Part shown: positions 36,976 through 48,200 of the stretch, piece after piece
Position numbering within the stretch: position 1 is the stretch's first letter
How the letters are laid out: each line of letters begins with the position of its first letter
Source: Pelargonium cotyledonis
Taxonomy: Eukaryota > Streptophyta > Magnoliopsida > Geraniales > Geraniaceae
Direction: 5' to 3'
DNA: 64,000 nucleotides
Assembly: GCA_036897625.1 (NCBI GenBank)
Contig: JAYMTA010000018.1
Coordinates: forward strand, 43,160 to 107,159
The notes under the pieces: generated by a model
The model's input: the letters and a program-made list of their open reading frames with translations, nothing else
What the model was told of the DNA's origin: nothing
Databases searched by the model: none
Translations under genes and position numbers: made by a program

Positions 36976-37602
36976 ACGTTACAGAAAAGATATGCAAAGT
37001 TTTACATTGGATCTTCCTTGTTTTTAACAGTGATGGCTACTTATTTGAGTCTTTTTACGTCAACACAAGATTTGACACAAGGTGTGAATTCTGTGATTTT
37101 CTTTGTACATGTCCCCGCCGCTTGGATGAGTCTTCTTCTTTATCTTACTACGTGTATTAAGACGTGCTTCTTTCTAGTGAGAAGGCACCCTCTCCTTCTT
37201 CGCTATGTTGCAACCGGAATCGAGGCGGGTGCTCTCTTTACCTTCTTGACCTTAGTTACAGGCTGCTTGTGGGGAAAGCCCACTTGGGGAACTTATTGGG
37301 TCTGGGATGCTCGTATAATCTCTATCTTACTCTTATTCTTTATTTATCTGGGTGCACTTCTTTTTCTAAAGCTTTCTGTTGAACTGGCTTCTCTTTTCAT
37401 CTTTCTAGGTTTACTCGATATAGTGATCATTAAGTTCTCTGTCAACTGGTGGACTACCTTGCATCAATCAGAGAGTATTGGTCTCTTTTCAACATCTGTG
37501 TCTTTTTTAATGCTAATTCCCCTCTTCTTGCACTTTGCTAACTTTGTTCTTTTCAGTTTCATTCTCTTTTTAATACAACCTCGTCCTGTCAATTTAGAAT
37601 GA
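36976..37602 (+). CDS. ccmC: Cytochrome c maturation protein C (heme handling, WWD family)
   Basis: CcmC is an inner-membrane protein that passes heme to CcmE in system I cytochrome c maturation. The 208-residue product has the tryptophan-rich WGTYWVWDAR motif at about residues 104-113, the two conserved histidines in VHVPAAW (H45) and NWWTTLHQ (H163), and about six hydrophobic segments. Angiosperm CcmC is usually about 240-250 residues; the last 30 or so are missing (TGA at 37600-37602 after PRPVNLE). No ATG fits the usual start. The frame is open from 36949, and YAKFYIGSSLFLTVMATYLSL matches the family N-terminus. I chose ACG at 36976, which C-to-U editing would turn into AUG; the first in-frame ATG is 37033 and TTG 37018 is another option. 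Codons usually edited elsewhere are already T, including TGG at 37123 and 37270. Divergence is high, but the frame is intact, so it is probably functional. Confidence 0.93.
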   Translation, partial: TLQKRYAKFYIGSSLFLTVMATYLSLFTSTQDLTQGVNSVIFFVHVPAAWMSLLLYLTTCIKTCFFLVRRHPLLLRYVATGIEAGALFTFLTLVTGCLWGKPTWGTYWVWDARIISILLLFFIYLGALLFLKLSVELASLFIFLGLLDIVIIKFSVNWWTTLHQSESIGLFSTSVSFLMLIPLFLHFANFVLFSFILFLIQPRPVNLE

Positions 37603-37817
37603 CTTGAGTAACAAGAGATTCTCTTTTTTCGATTAATCCCTATTAGTGACCTAGTCTTGTTCTTGCTAATTTGTGATCTTCATCAAAAATATCTAGGTGG
37701 TAGGAAATCTTGGGAGTATAGTGAAACACGCTTAGTATAAGATAGTATAAGATGTTTGAGAAGAGGGCTCATAGTACTCATAGGTTTTTCATTTCCAAAG
37801 GAGAGGTTCTAATATAC

Positions 37818-37892
37818 GCATCTTAATCATAAGGTTAGAGCGCCCCATCAACTCATAAAATTCTGTAGGTTCAAATCTTTTTATCGTAATAT
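37818..37892 (+). pseudogene. trnI-CAU-like tRNA relic
   Basis: The sequence GCATCTTAATCATAAGGTTA, then GAGCGCCCC, ACTCATAA and GTAGGTTCAAATC follows the order and wording of plastid-type trnI-CAU, which begins GCATCCATGGCTGAATGG and carries GTTAAAGCGCC, ACTCATAA and GTAGGTTCAA. The anticodon loop CTCATAA is intact. The anticodon stem no longer pairs, the T stem is weak and the 3' acceptor strand is missing. It is therefore a pseudogene of a plastid-derived or related tRNA, some 215 bases downstream of ccmC. Confidence 0.6.
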
Positions 37893-39598
37893 TTTTATCT
37901 ACTAGCAGCTTAGCAAATCGATGTTTTAGAAAGGACGAAATCGCATTGTAACTTTGTGCCTTTTCTTGCTAACTCTTAATTGTAGAATCCTATCTATCTT
38001 ATACATACGCCGCTTTCTTTAGAGTCTCCCGTTATGAAGAAATTTGCAAGGATCTCGTAAATCCTTAGTTAGCTTTGTGAATTAAAAACTCCTTTCTCGA
38101 AACGGATGGCAGCTCTTTCTCCAGGTCATACTGTCTATTAATATTCTTAAAAATTAGATTAATTTAGTAGGTAAAGTGCAGAAATTCCACTAATGAAGGG
38201 TCCTAAAAAGTTCCAAAGAAGACAACAGGAGCCTAATAATCTTTTTATATTAAATCTTGCTTTAAGCTACTTCAACATAGCTTATAATGAATGTATACAT
38301 TTTTAAAGAAACAAGGTTCTTTTATCAGACACGCATGCCGATACCAAAGACCTAAACTAGCGGGCTTAGGCGGCGAAGCTAGACATCCTTTTGTAGCTAA
38401 ATATAAGGGACACCAGGTTACTTACGAAAGCTAGACTCTAGTTTACTATATAATATTGAAAACTCGCGATACTCGTTATTCTGAAAAGCATCCGTTATTT
38501 GTTAGGAAGATAGTACTCTGATCCTGCAATTCTGTACTTCTGGGAATGTATAAACTTTGTAGCTGAGAGCTTACTTCCGGGTTTGGACTAAGTTACTATC
38601 AGTGGGGCCCTCTTGTTTTTCTTAGTAGGGGCCTTGTAAAGTCATAATCGATTAATTTTTATTCTTTGTAGTATTTTCATAAAGGAATCTTTCGACACGA
38701 AACTAATAAAATAAAATACGTTGTTGATTTAGACTTCTTTTTGTAAATTAAAAAGAACCCTACTTTATAGAATAGGTATTAGTTAGAGTGCTATTATTCG
38801 CAGATCAAAGGGAATCCCATTTTTACCGGATTGTTACCTGTTATCCTCTGCCTTTGTCATATTGTCCTGTGACCTTTTATTACTATTATTAGATAAACCC
38901 AAAGAGTTCTAAGATCTAAGCTTTTTGAGTCAAAAAATGCTTAGTACCCGTTCCTTAATTAGTCGTTGAATAGCTAGAAACCTAAGGAAGCCTTACAATT
39001 CTCTAAGATATATAGGGTTATCTTTTGTTATAATAGATTGTAGAAAAAGGAAGCTATTCCTAGCTATATAAATTTTTTTGAATAGCGGTTCTCTAAAAGC
39101 CTATACTAATAAAGAAAAGGCTGCCTTTTTTATTTTAGGAAAGCTTTAGTTGTCGTCGAATCCTAATATTATAACAACTCTTGTATCTCCTCTTCACCGA
39201 AAACTAAAAAAGTACGCGGGAACCTAAAAGACTAGCTTTAATGACTTCCTTAAACTTGTAAAAGTAGGGTCTATAATACACACTCTATTTTGACTATCAA
39301 CTTTTGGGAAATTTCCTAAAAGGGCAACCCTCTCTATACGACTAAGCGGTAGCTCTACTCTTAGCGGGGCTCATTGGGCTTCTGAATGAGATATATTACT
39401 AGTCCTAAATTAGGATTATAAGAAAAGGATTCTATACTAGGTAAACCCATTTTAGGTATAATTATGAAATATAGGATTCCCTAGTAGTAGGTTCTCCCTT
39501 TGACGGATAAGAAAATCTCTCTTATCAAGCAGTGCTCTATATGGAAGAGTTTCTTAGTCTTTATGCTTTATGGCAACCTTAAATATTGTAGATAAAAT

Positions 39599-39655
39599 CG
39601 ACTTGAATCAACACCCGTTCTCGCTTTAGCGACTGCTTTAACCACTCAAAACAAG
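39599..39655 (-). pseudogene. tRNA-like relic
   Basis: The minus strand reads TTGAGTGGTTAAAGCAGTCG, then CTAAAGCGAGAACGGG, then TGTTGATTCAAGTCG. GAGTGGTTAAAGCA is identical to the D-arm region of the relic at 33246-33315. TCGCTAAAGCGA can form a short hairpin in the anticodon position. Acceptor pairing is absent. Confidence 0.4.
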
Positions 39656-41170
39656 ACTAAACTCTTTCTTTAAAACTCATAAACTAGGTATCGCTTACTA
39701 GATGCCTTGCTACACAAAAAAGGGGCTTGGCTCGTGAAAAGCATAAGGGAGCCACTTTCCTTGTACATAATTTTGGGGTTCTCCTAATTCTAGAAAGTAA
39801 GCTAAATTTACTTTAATAATTTGTTACGAAAAACTAGCGGACTTCTCCTGTCTATTTTTAGAATTTTCCTGACTTCATTTTCTAGAAACAAGTACTCATA
39901 AACAATAAATTGGTAGAGGGTATATAGAACTTGCTGTTATTGATTTATACACATTTTATACCAAAAAGTTTAGAAACTATCCTTAAACTATTCAAGTCCT
40001 CTTGTCCCTTTCGGTAATTGAGACCTAAGGAAAATATGGAGAGAATGTAATTGTTAGAACTGTTTAAATTTTTAACAAAAGGGATGGTATGTATAAGTAA
40101 CTCCGCTAAGTAAGAATTTTAAAAACCCCTTGTGAGCGTAATTTACAGATTTTGTCTATACGAGAGCGCTCTTAACCGTTAAATAAGGTAAACAGAAGAA
40201 CCCCCCACCCTTTTTTTGACTTACCAGTCCTTATTAAATATTAAATGTTCCCGAAGAAAGATAAAAAAGCATGTAGTAATTAAGAACATATCATACAGGA
40301 TACCTTGACAAATGGGAAATTTCGTAAAACATACTTTGAAAATGTGTACACTGATGTAGAATTGTTTAAGCTCTACTTCTTTCCAATAATAAAAGAAATC
40401 CTATAACCGAGAAATTTCAACAGATTCGCTAGAGTGACTATTCATTTCTGATTATGCCATTAAGGAGTTCCGTGGGCATCATCATACCTGCCTGTTGTTT
40501 GGCAATTTTATCCGTTCACAAGGACTTGACTTTTTTTTTTTTTAAGAATATTAGGTTAATCACTTACATCAAGGATACTTGTATTTTTTAAGCGGATTCT
40601 CTATATAACCTGTATACGATCCCAGTTGGCTACATTATAATTAACATTAAAAAAGGAATCCTCGATTATACTTAGCTAGTACCAATACTCGTGTATTTCC
40701 GAGTAACAGACTGGGCGCTTGCTTCAACAGGAGTTTTAACTAGAGTAAAAAAAAATTTCAATAGGACTCCCCTTCTCTATGTAGCAGGTATCGAGATTTT
40801 AGCAAGTACTTTACCTAACTCGAAGGGATCTTTTTGGATTCATAAGTAGTTAGTAGTAGAAGTTGCAAAAGTCTAATTAAGAATAAATAGTATAAGTTCA
40901 AATCCGGGTTATCCAGTCAAATTCCTTTTCTGTGCCTTGAGCGGTGCTTTGTATATCTTTTTTCTTTGAGACAGAGTCAAATAAACGGTTTGGGTTATTT
41001 TTCTAAAGGAGTATCAAAAATTATTGTAAGGAGTCTTGTCTTTACCTATTCTAAAGACAAAAACCTATTAGTAGCAAGCTTTTGTAACTCTAATCTGTAC
41101 CCTTTATTTACGAGGTACTGACCTAGAAATTAGGGCTCTTTAGCTTGAATATTCTTTTCTTTGGCAAGCC

Positions 41171-44100
41171 TCTAAAACCTTTATCCGGGAATTGGAAAAC
41201 CCGAAACATAGGAACAAGCCAGCCCTTACTAAAAATTGACCCAGAATCCTAAAAAGCAGAGCAGGACATATGAATGAAAGCAAATCCCCTAAGGGCCCTC
41301 CCTGCTTTCCTAAGAGCTAGACTTCGATCTATAGGAGTTAAACGAGACTTCTCTTTTGTATTCCCTGTCATGATTTAGTTTCTGTTGCTTGTACTACTTA
41401 AGCTTGTAGCTATTGGTATTTGTATTACTAGATAGAATATTCTAGACTTTATAGTAATAGATAGAACACCTTACACTATAAAGCCTAGAACAATAAAACT
41501 TAAAAATATTACTTTAGCTTCGAATCTTTGCTATATTCCTTATTTAGAGGAAACAAATTACTTTTGTAAACTTGTAAAAGCTCTAAAAAAACTTGCTCAT
41601 AAATCTGACTCCTATAGAAAACTGTTACACATTTCTTATAGGCCATAACCCTCTTACTAGACTTCTCTAAAGATTATAACACTCCTTAACCAAGCATCTT
41701 TTAATTATCCAGAATCGGGAACTTAGAAAACAAAGGAACATGAGAACAAACCCCCTGCTCTCTTCTTCATAAGCATACCTTACCTCTTGAGAGCTCTAAC
41801 TTTCTTAGCAGTTAGACTCTTCCCCTTGTCATGGGTCCTTATATTTTCCTAGGTTTCCCCGTAGTCGCTATTGTATCTGTATCTTTAGCTTACTATACTT
41901 AATAGGAGTTATTTTGTATTAGTTGTTATAGTAATTGTTATCTTTATTATTGGTATTTATATTGAATATGTATTATACTAGTTAAACAGAATTTCTCTTG
42001 TTTCCTGTACTTATCTTAAGAAGGGAGACAAATCAATCCTAGTAGTACATAGAGTAAGTCCTTTTACCCAACAGCTGGCATCCGGAAGGCGGGAATTGCA
42101 TACATAATAGTCTTAGTACAGTCAACCTCACACTATGACATGACACCACCAACAGGAAAAAATCAGGCTTATTGACTTCATAAATGAATTTTTTTTACCC
42201 TGCAAATTAACTTAGAAAGAACTGGATCCGGAAAAAAGAAAACTAAAAAAAACTATCCTCTTAATCTTCATGGCTAGACCAAACCCTTCTCCGCAGCTGT
42301 GCCTTTCCTTGGGAGCCTAACTCTGTATCAAGTATCTTGTTCTTCAGACCTATAACCTTCTTTAGAAGCTATACTCCTACACCTACCTTACAACCTACTT
42401 ACTGAAAATACCTCTTAATTCTTATTTCCACTAACAACAGGGAACTCTTCTTCTTTAAGAAATGAATAGGAAAAAACTACCAGCTTACTTAAAATAGAAG
42501 CCTTTAACTGGAAATCCATACTCTTAACTATCGGCTTTTTCTTCTTCTTCTTATGACTCACTTTCAGGACTTAGGAGTCCTTGGGGCTATACCCTGCCTA
42601 GGAACTAGACTTTAAAATCTTTGTATTGCTATAATTCCTTTGTGGGCTATAGCTTTCCTTTTCCTTGTTGTATTTATAGTAATAGTTACAGCAGATATAT
42701 AGAGAGAGAAGAGATAACTAACTATATTCTTGTCCTAATGTAGCTAATGGAGCTAGGTATAGATATTGTATTAATGTATTCTAATTCTATAGTATTATAT
42801 CTAGGCATAGTTAATCATTATGGCTCTATTAGAAAGCGTAACAGAATCTCTAATGCATTTCAATCAAGTTCCCAATGCATGAATTTGAATGGCGTCGGTT
42901 ACAGGTCAATATAGTTTAGAGTTTCCCTATTATTCAGAACCGAAGTAAACAAGGATTTGAGAGCACAAAAAGAAGAGATTAGAATCACTGAATTATATAG
43001 CTTTCAATTTGACCTTCATTTTTTATATACATTTTCTAAGGCATTTATTTAGTATAGATGATGGGATTAGAGAGTACATGAAATTATGGCAACAACTGGT
43101 AAATCAAACCAGAATTATTGTAGCCGCAGTTTACAGTTCCTGATATAAGAAAAATTTAGAAATAAAATAAGCTTAATAAAGTGAATATGAAAATCGCTTA
43201 TATAAATAGATGTTACTCGAAAGTTACTGAGTGCAATATCCGTATATCAGAAATGTCTATTAGATTAGTTGCCTGTTCACGTTAATGCGAAATCGGGAAT
43301 TCCTAGAAACCCCGAGTTCAAAAGCACAAGTGTTAGCATTTTCCCAGTTAGAATGAAATTCTAGTCCAAGGTCAAATCTCGCCAATTCTTATTTTGTAAG
43401 TACGAAAGATCTCAACAGGAATTAGTAGAAGAAAGCCTATCTTTTCTTTACTTCCTCTTTGCCTCGATTCTTAATAGTGCCTGTTTGTAACTACTATCTT
43501 ACTCCCTATATTTTAGGGTTAGTATTAGTGGTTATAGTATCCATAGTCTTTTTATTAAATAGATATATTAGGAATAGAAAATAGACTGTAATAAAGAAAT
43601 TTATTTAGCTAGTTCTAGTTAAGGAATAGAGTCTAATACTATATAATAAATTAGGTATAATTGTTCTAATTTTAGGGGCATTCCTCTTGTCTTATGGCTC
43701 TTATCAGTAACAGAGGCTTAGTGCCCTTCGGAGATAATGAGTACATCCATGTACCTGACCACAGTATAACAAAGAGAAGGAAATGCCTTATAGTATACTA
43801 TAGATAGAACACCTTACACACTACAAGACAATAACATCAAGAAAAAGACTCTCCAATTCTTTACCGAAACTGCTCAATCTACAGCCCTTTTGTATCTGTA
43901 ATAAAACTAGATAGACCTCTACTACTAAACTTCGCAATACCTGGGGCTAGGCTACTCTGTCTCTAAATCTTAATAACTTTTTAGGTGTCTTAACAGTCTT
44001 AGGACCTTTAGGAGAGATACCTACTTTAACGTAGAGTCCCTAGTTAATTGCAGCTATTATATAAAGAGTATAAGAATTGTTTTATAAGTTCTTACAATTA

Positions 44101-45240
44101 GTAGTCTGTAATAGAATAATAGAAATGAATAGTTTGTAATTAGATACAGTAAGGCGTATTCCTCTTGTGCTCTGGAGTTACAGTCATTAGAATTAGAAGT
44201 AGGAGAAGAATCCCAAGGGAAAGACTTAACAGTAGGAGCTAGTAGACTTAACTTAATAGGAAGGACTCTAGAGAATAGATAGAGAGACTCATAACAGAGG
44301 TACTTACCTAATGGGAAATTAAAGTATATTGTATAAGAGTTGTATAGTTAGTATTCTAGTGTATTACTTGTTTAAAGAGTAATTAATAATATAGGAATCT
44401 AGTAAAAGGATAATTCCTCTAGTTAAATTAAATGGGAAAAAGTATAGTAAAGACTCTCAAAAATACTAGGACAAAAATCAAATTCCTTATTAATTAAAGT
44501 CCATACTTCTTCTTGTGCCTTACTTGTTTTATTCCTTACTTGGTTTTGTTGTAGTTATGTTTTGTTTCTAGGTTTCATATTAAGTCGGCGGTTAAAGTAA
44601 AGGCAAGCTTGCTTGTCTTGATCCAGTTAAGTATAGAAATTGGGAGTATAGCTTATAAGACAGGTAAGGTAGCAGCTAACAAGATACAAAATGGAATAGC
44701 TCTGAATCAGAATAGGGTACGGATACAGAAAAAGGCTCTTAAGAAGATTAGGTTTTTTTAAGAATAAGAAAGCTATGAGGAGTAACAGAAAAATAAGGTA
44801 AAAGCAAGTTTAGCTACAAAGAATGGTATATCTCTGAAGAAAGTTATAGATATTAAGAAACAAGCTATGTAAAATAAGGATATAGTCAAACCTTTAATAA
44901 AAAGGAGGTCCAGCTCAGGGTAAGAGATCCTAAAAGCTTAAGTTACCTATTACTATTATTAGATTATTAAACCAGGAAAGAGAAAGGACAAATAAGGTGA
45001 GCTTTAGCGTTCACTTGACTTCTTAATAATCTGGGAATGAACCATGGGAACTCCCCGCTAAGAGTATGAAACTGCGGACTCAGAAGATAAGAGAAACCGG
45101 GTATCAGGTATGAGTATAAAAGCAAGTAAGAGTCTAAGTCTTAGGGGAGATAGGAGTATATAAGATAACAAGAATGGGAGTGGAGTAGTAAATACTTTAC
45201 CTGATTTCATTTTAGCTTGGTTAGGAGTTCTTGTTAGTAG
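41171..45240. repeat. Large array of diverged repeats
   Basis: Segments align at intervals. AATTGGAAAACCCGAAACAT near 41190 with following AGGAACAAGCC matches GAATCGGGAACTTAGAAAAC near 41711 with AGGAACATGAGAACAA. CCCTGCTTTCCTAAGAGCTA near 41300 followed by CCTGTCATGATTT matches CCCTGCTCTC near 41751 followed by CTTGTCATGGGTCC. Related pyrimidine-rich copies lie near 42540-42690, 43430-43560 and 43950-44090. The strand bias changes near 44.2-44.6 kb; to the right it is purine-rich. There GCTAACAAGATACAAAATGG (near 44676) is echoed by GCTACAAAGAATGGTATATC (near 44813), a sub-repeat of about 140 bases. No coding frame spans the array. Confidence 0.5.
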
Positions 45241-48200
45241 TTATTCCTTTTGTTTGCAAAGTCTTACTAAAGCTAATAGGACTTGAACTCACGCTCTCTT
45301 TATTGAATAGTATCTCAAGTTTGTAACTAATAGTAATTTATAAAAGAGAAGGAATATATTTTTAATAACTAGACTTAAAAAAATCTTGTTTCTATCAATT
45401 TTTGAGGATTTTAAAGGGTGTCTTATTGCTGAAGTTTTTTAATTTGATTCTACAAAAATATGAAGTAAAGGAAATTCTTTCTCTAAAAATCCTATAGAAT
45501 TTCAATCTGATTCCTAACTATTTACTAAATAAAGGCTAGCCCTCTTTACGTCCTTTTTCTGACACAAATAAAGAATGACTGGTTTTTACAATAAACCATG
45601 CCATAAAGCAACGAGTTTATCTTCTTAAAATGACCCATAAGGGCCCTATAAAAAGTACCTATTTCCCCTTTTAGTTGCTTTTTTATGCTTATCTTTTATT
45701 CTATATAGAGAGAAATCTAGAATCCCCCTTCCAACACCTAACCAGGAAGCTCGCCTATATTAAGAAATGATATTTTCCTCGCTTTAGGATTCCTTTCAAA
45801 GAAGCAAAAATTATTCCTTCTTACATTATTGTACCACGTAAATGCAGAAATTGTATACTATTACAAAGCATATCTGCTACATTAAGTTTTCTGGCATGAC
45901 TCGGTTTTTCTTTTAGGGTTAGGTATGCAGTCGTTTCGATGCTATTACTGAGTTCCCTTTTGCTTTCTAGGCTAAATCCCCAGCACGAATCAAACAAGGA
46001 CTCTTTTTATGTGGGAAATAACCTTCTTTTACTTATTTACTAAAGAGATCCATCATATAAAAAACGTTCTTTACATCAATTTTATTTTATATTAGTAGTG
46101 GACCGGAGGGGCTTACAAATATAAAGGGTTACTCCTCTTTTTCGAGACACTTTCCTTTCTTGTAAAAGGATATAGTAGTAAAGACTAGTTTCACCTTTCA
46201 ATAAAAACTTTATTAAGTCCGTGTTTTAGTGTTTTGCACTTAATTGAAATAGGATTCCTTTGGAAAACTTATTGTACTCGGGAGATACAGGGGGTTACTC
46301 ATTCAACTATACTTTGTTTAACGAATGTAATCCTGATTGAAGTAGTAAGAAAACTCCCAACACTCTATTTTTCTTCCGATTTCTTGTTTCATTTTAAAAA
46401 GAGTACGAGTTAAAGTTCAGTTTGAGTCAAAACTTCTGTATTTAAATGATTAAAATATAAGTTTCTCTAGTATTAGTATTAAAAAGCATATTCTATCTGT
46501 AACTTGATATTCACAAACAGGTTATCCTTTAATGCATTCAGCTCCCTCACTGATAGGAGTGTATGTAAACCCTATGAGTTTTAAATTAATATGAGTCAAC
46601 TACAAGTAATGAACTATTTAGACTTATCTTTTATACCTATGGTTATTCCTCGCAAAAGAGTATACATACTAGAATGCTCAAAAAAAGGGAACTTATCACT
46701 CAGAAGTATCTTTACTATCAAACTTTCGATGAAAGACACCGACTAGGATTCAATCTCAATAACTCGAATAAGCTCATGTTAACAAGTATTGAAACTCTTT
46801 AGAGCACCCTGAAAAAGGGTTACATGTATAAGGTTTAACCCCCATAGCACATAGGGAAAAACAGAGTACTTGGATTAGAGAGAATGTCATGATTGTAAAC
46901 AAGATAAATCTTTCTTGAAACAAGTCTTACTCTTTAAGATGGATCTTTACCTTGACTATTAGTGTTATTGGTTTAGGATTTCCTCTGTGTTAAGAAGTTT
47001 TCGGATTCTTTGTATATAGGATAAAAGGAAGTCTCTAGCCCGAGATCTAAGAACAGGTTCAAAGTGGATATTGTAGATAAGGTTCTAACAGGGAACCTAA
47101 GCCAATAAAAATACATAGAAAATTTAATAAGGGGTACTTTATTAGGATAAAAATAACACAAAAAGCGGGATTCCCTGAATAAGAAAAGAGCTTCGTGGAT
47201 TCTTATCGATTTCTTATCCCCTTTCTGGCCACAAATCAAGTTTTGTCTAAGTAATAAGTAATACCTATTTGCCTCAAAGATAGTCCAGTACTACTCTAAA
47301 GAAGGATGGCGGGACATCTATATTTCGAATAGAAAGCTTAGGAGACTTGAAACTTCGACACAAAGAGAGAGAGGAAGCTCTTCCTAAAAAAGCAGGGGGT
47401 GCCCCGGGATTTTTAGTATTATCTAACTTTCCTGGGCGATTCCTTGGCCAAACTCCTTTCATCTTCATATCTATTGGAACTTCTTAAACCTTGTAAGAGG
47501 GAGTTTTGTGAAAGAGAAAAGAAATTACTTTTTAGAGTTTATAGAGTATACAAATCTGAGGTTACCCTAAAACAAAATAGCTGCCTTATAGTATTTAAAG
47601 TAATAAGGATTGTCCCAGTCATATAACCTACTTAGCTTTAGAAGCTTCAAAGAATTATCCTAATCTGTAAACGGCTCATGATCGTAAATGAAAAGAGGTC
47701 CTTGTTTTTACAAAGTTAGGAGTATTGTATAGGATTCCTTTTCTTAAGCCCTTTTTGTAATACACCTAAGATAATAATAGGTGACACAGTGATATTTAAT
47801 ATTCTCTGCTAGCTTGTGCTTGAATCTTTAGGAATGTGCTAATCAACTTATTATACTTGTCGCCTTGTCAAAAACCCCTTATGAAGCTGCTGATGAAGGG
47901 AGGTCCACAAATATTTATATACCATAAAAATCACTAAATAAAGGGTTCCCGGCAGAAAATAGGGGTAGTTTGAAAGTCTTTTAGTGGAAAATTGAATAGA
48001 AATGAACTAGTATTACACAAACTATATCGATAACACCCTGCTTTTAAAACTTAAAACTTTGAATAAGTATACCAATCTTGTATAACCCTAAAAAAAAAGG
48101 GAGAAGTCCTTATGAATATTTTTAGGCATCCCTATATGGAGGATGATAGAAAAGTAAATCTTGAAAATGTTGGGAATCTTGAAGGTGTATAAACCTAGAT

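Larger units (their letters stand above)
37603..41170. other. AT-rich non-coding stretch downstream of ccmC
   Basis: No gene was recognised. It contains the trnI-CAU-like relic at 37818-37892, a minus-strand tRNA-like relic near 39599-39655, a plus-strand T-arm-like box near 40893-40912, and a run of 12-13 T near 40530. No terminator-like hairpin for ccmC was identified. Confidence 0.5.

Noticed and set aside
37164-37382. 72-codon open frame overlapping ccmC
   Set aside because: It is an out-of-frame shadow of ccmC, whose own frame has clear conserved motifs.
46973-47626. Cluster of open frames of 60-88 codons on both strands
   Set aside because: No start context, no homology and composition like the flanks; overlapping frames on both strands suggest chance.
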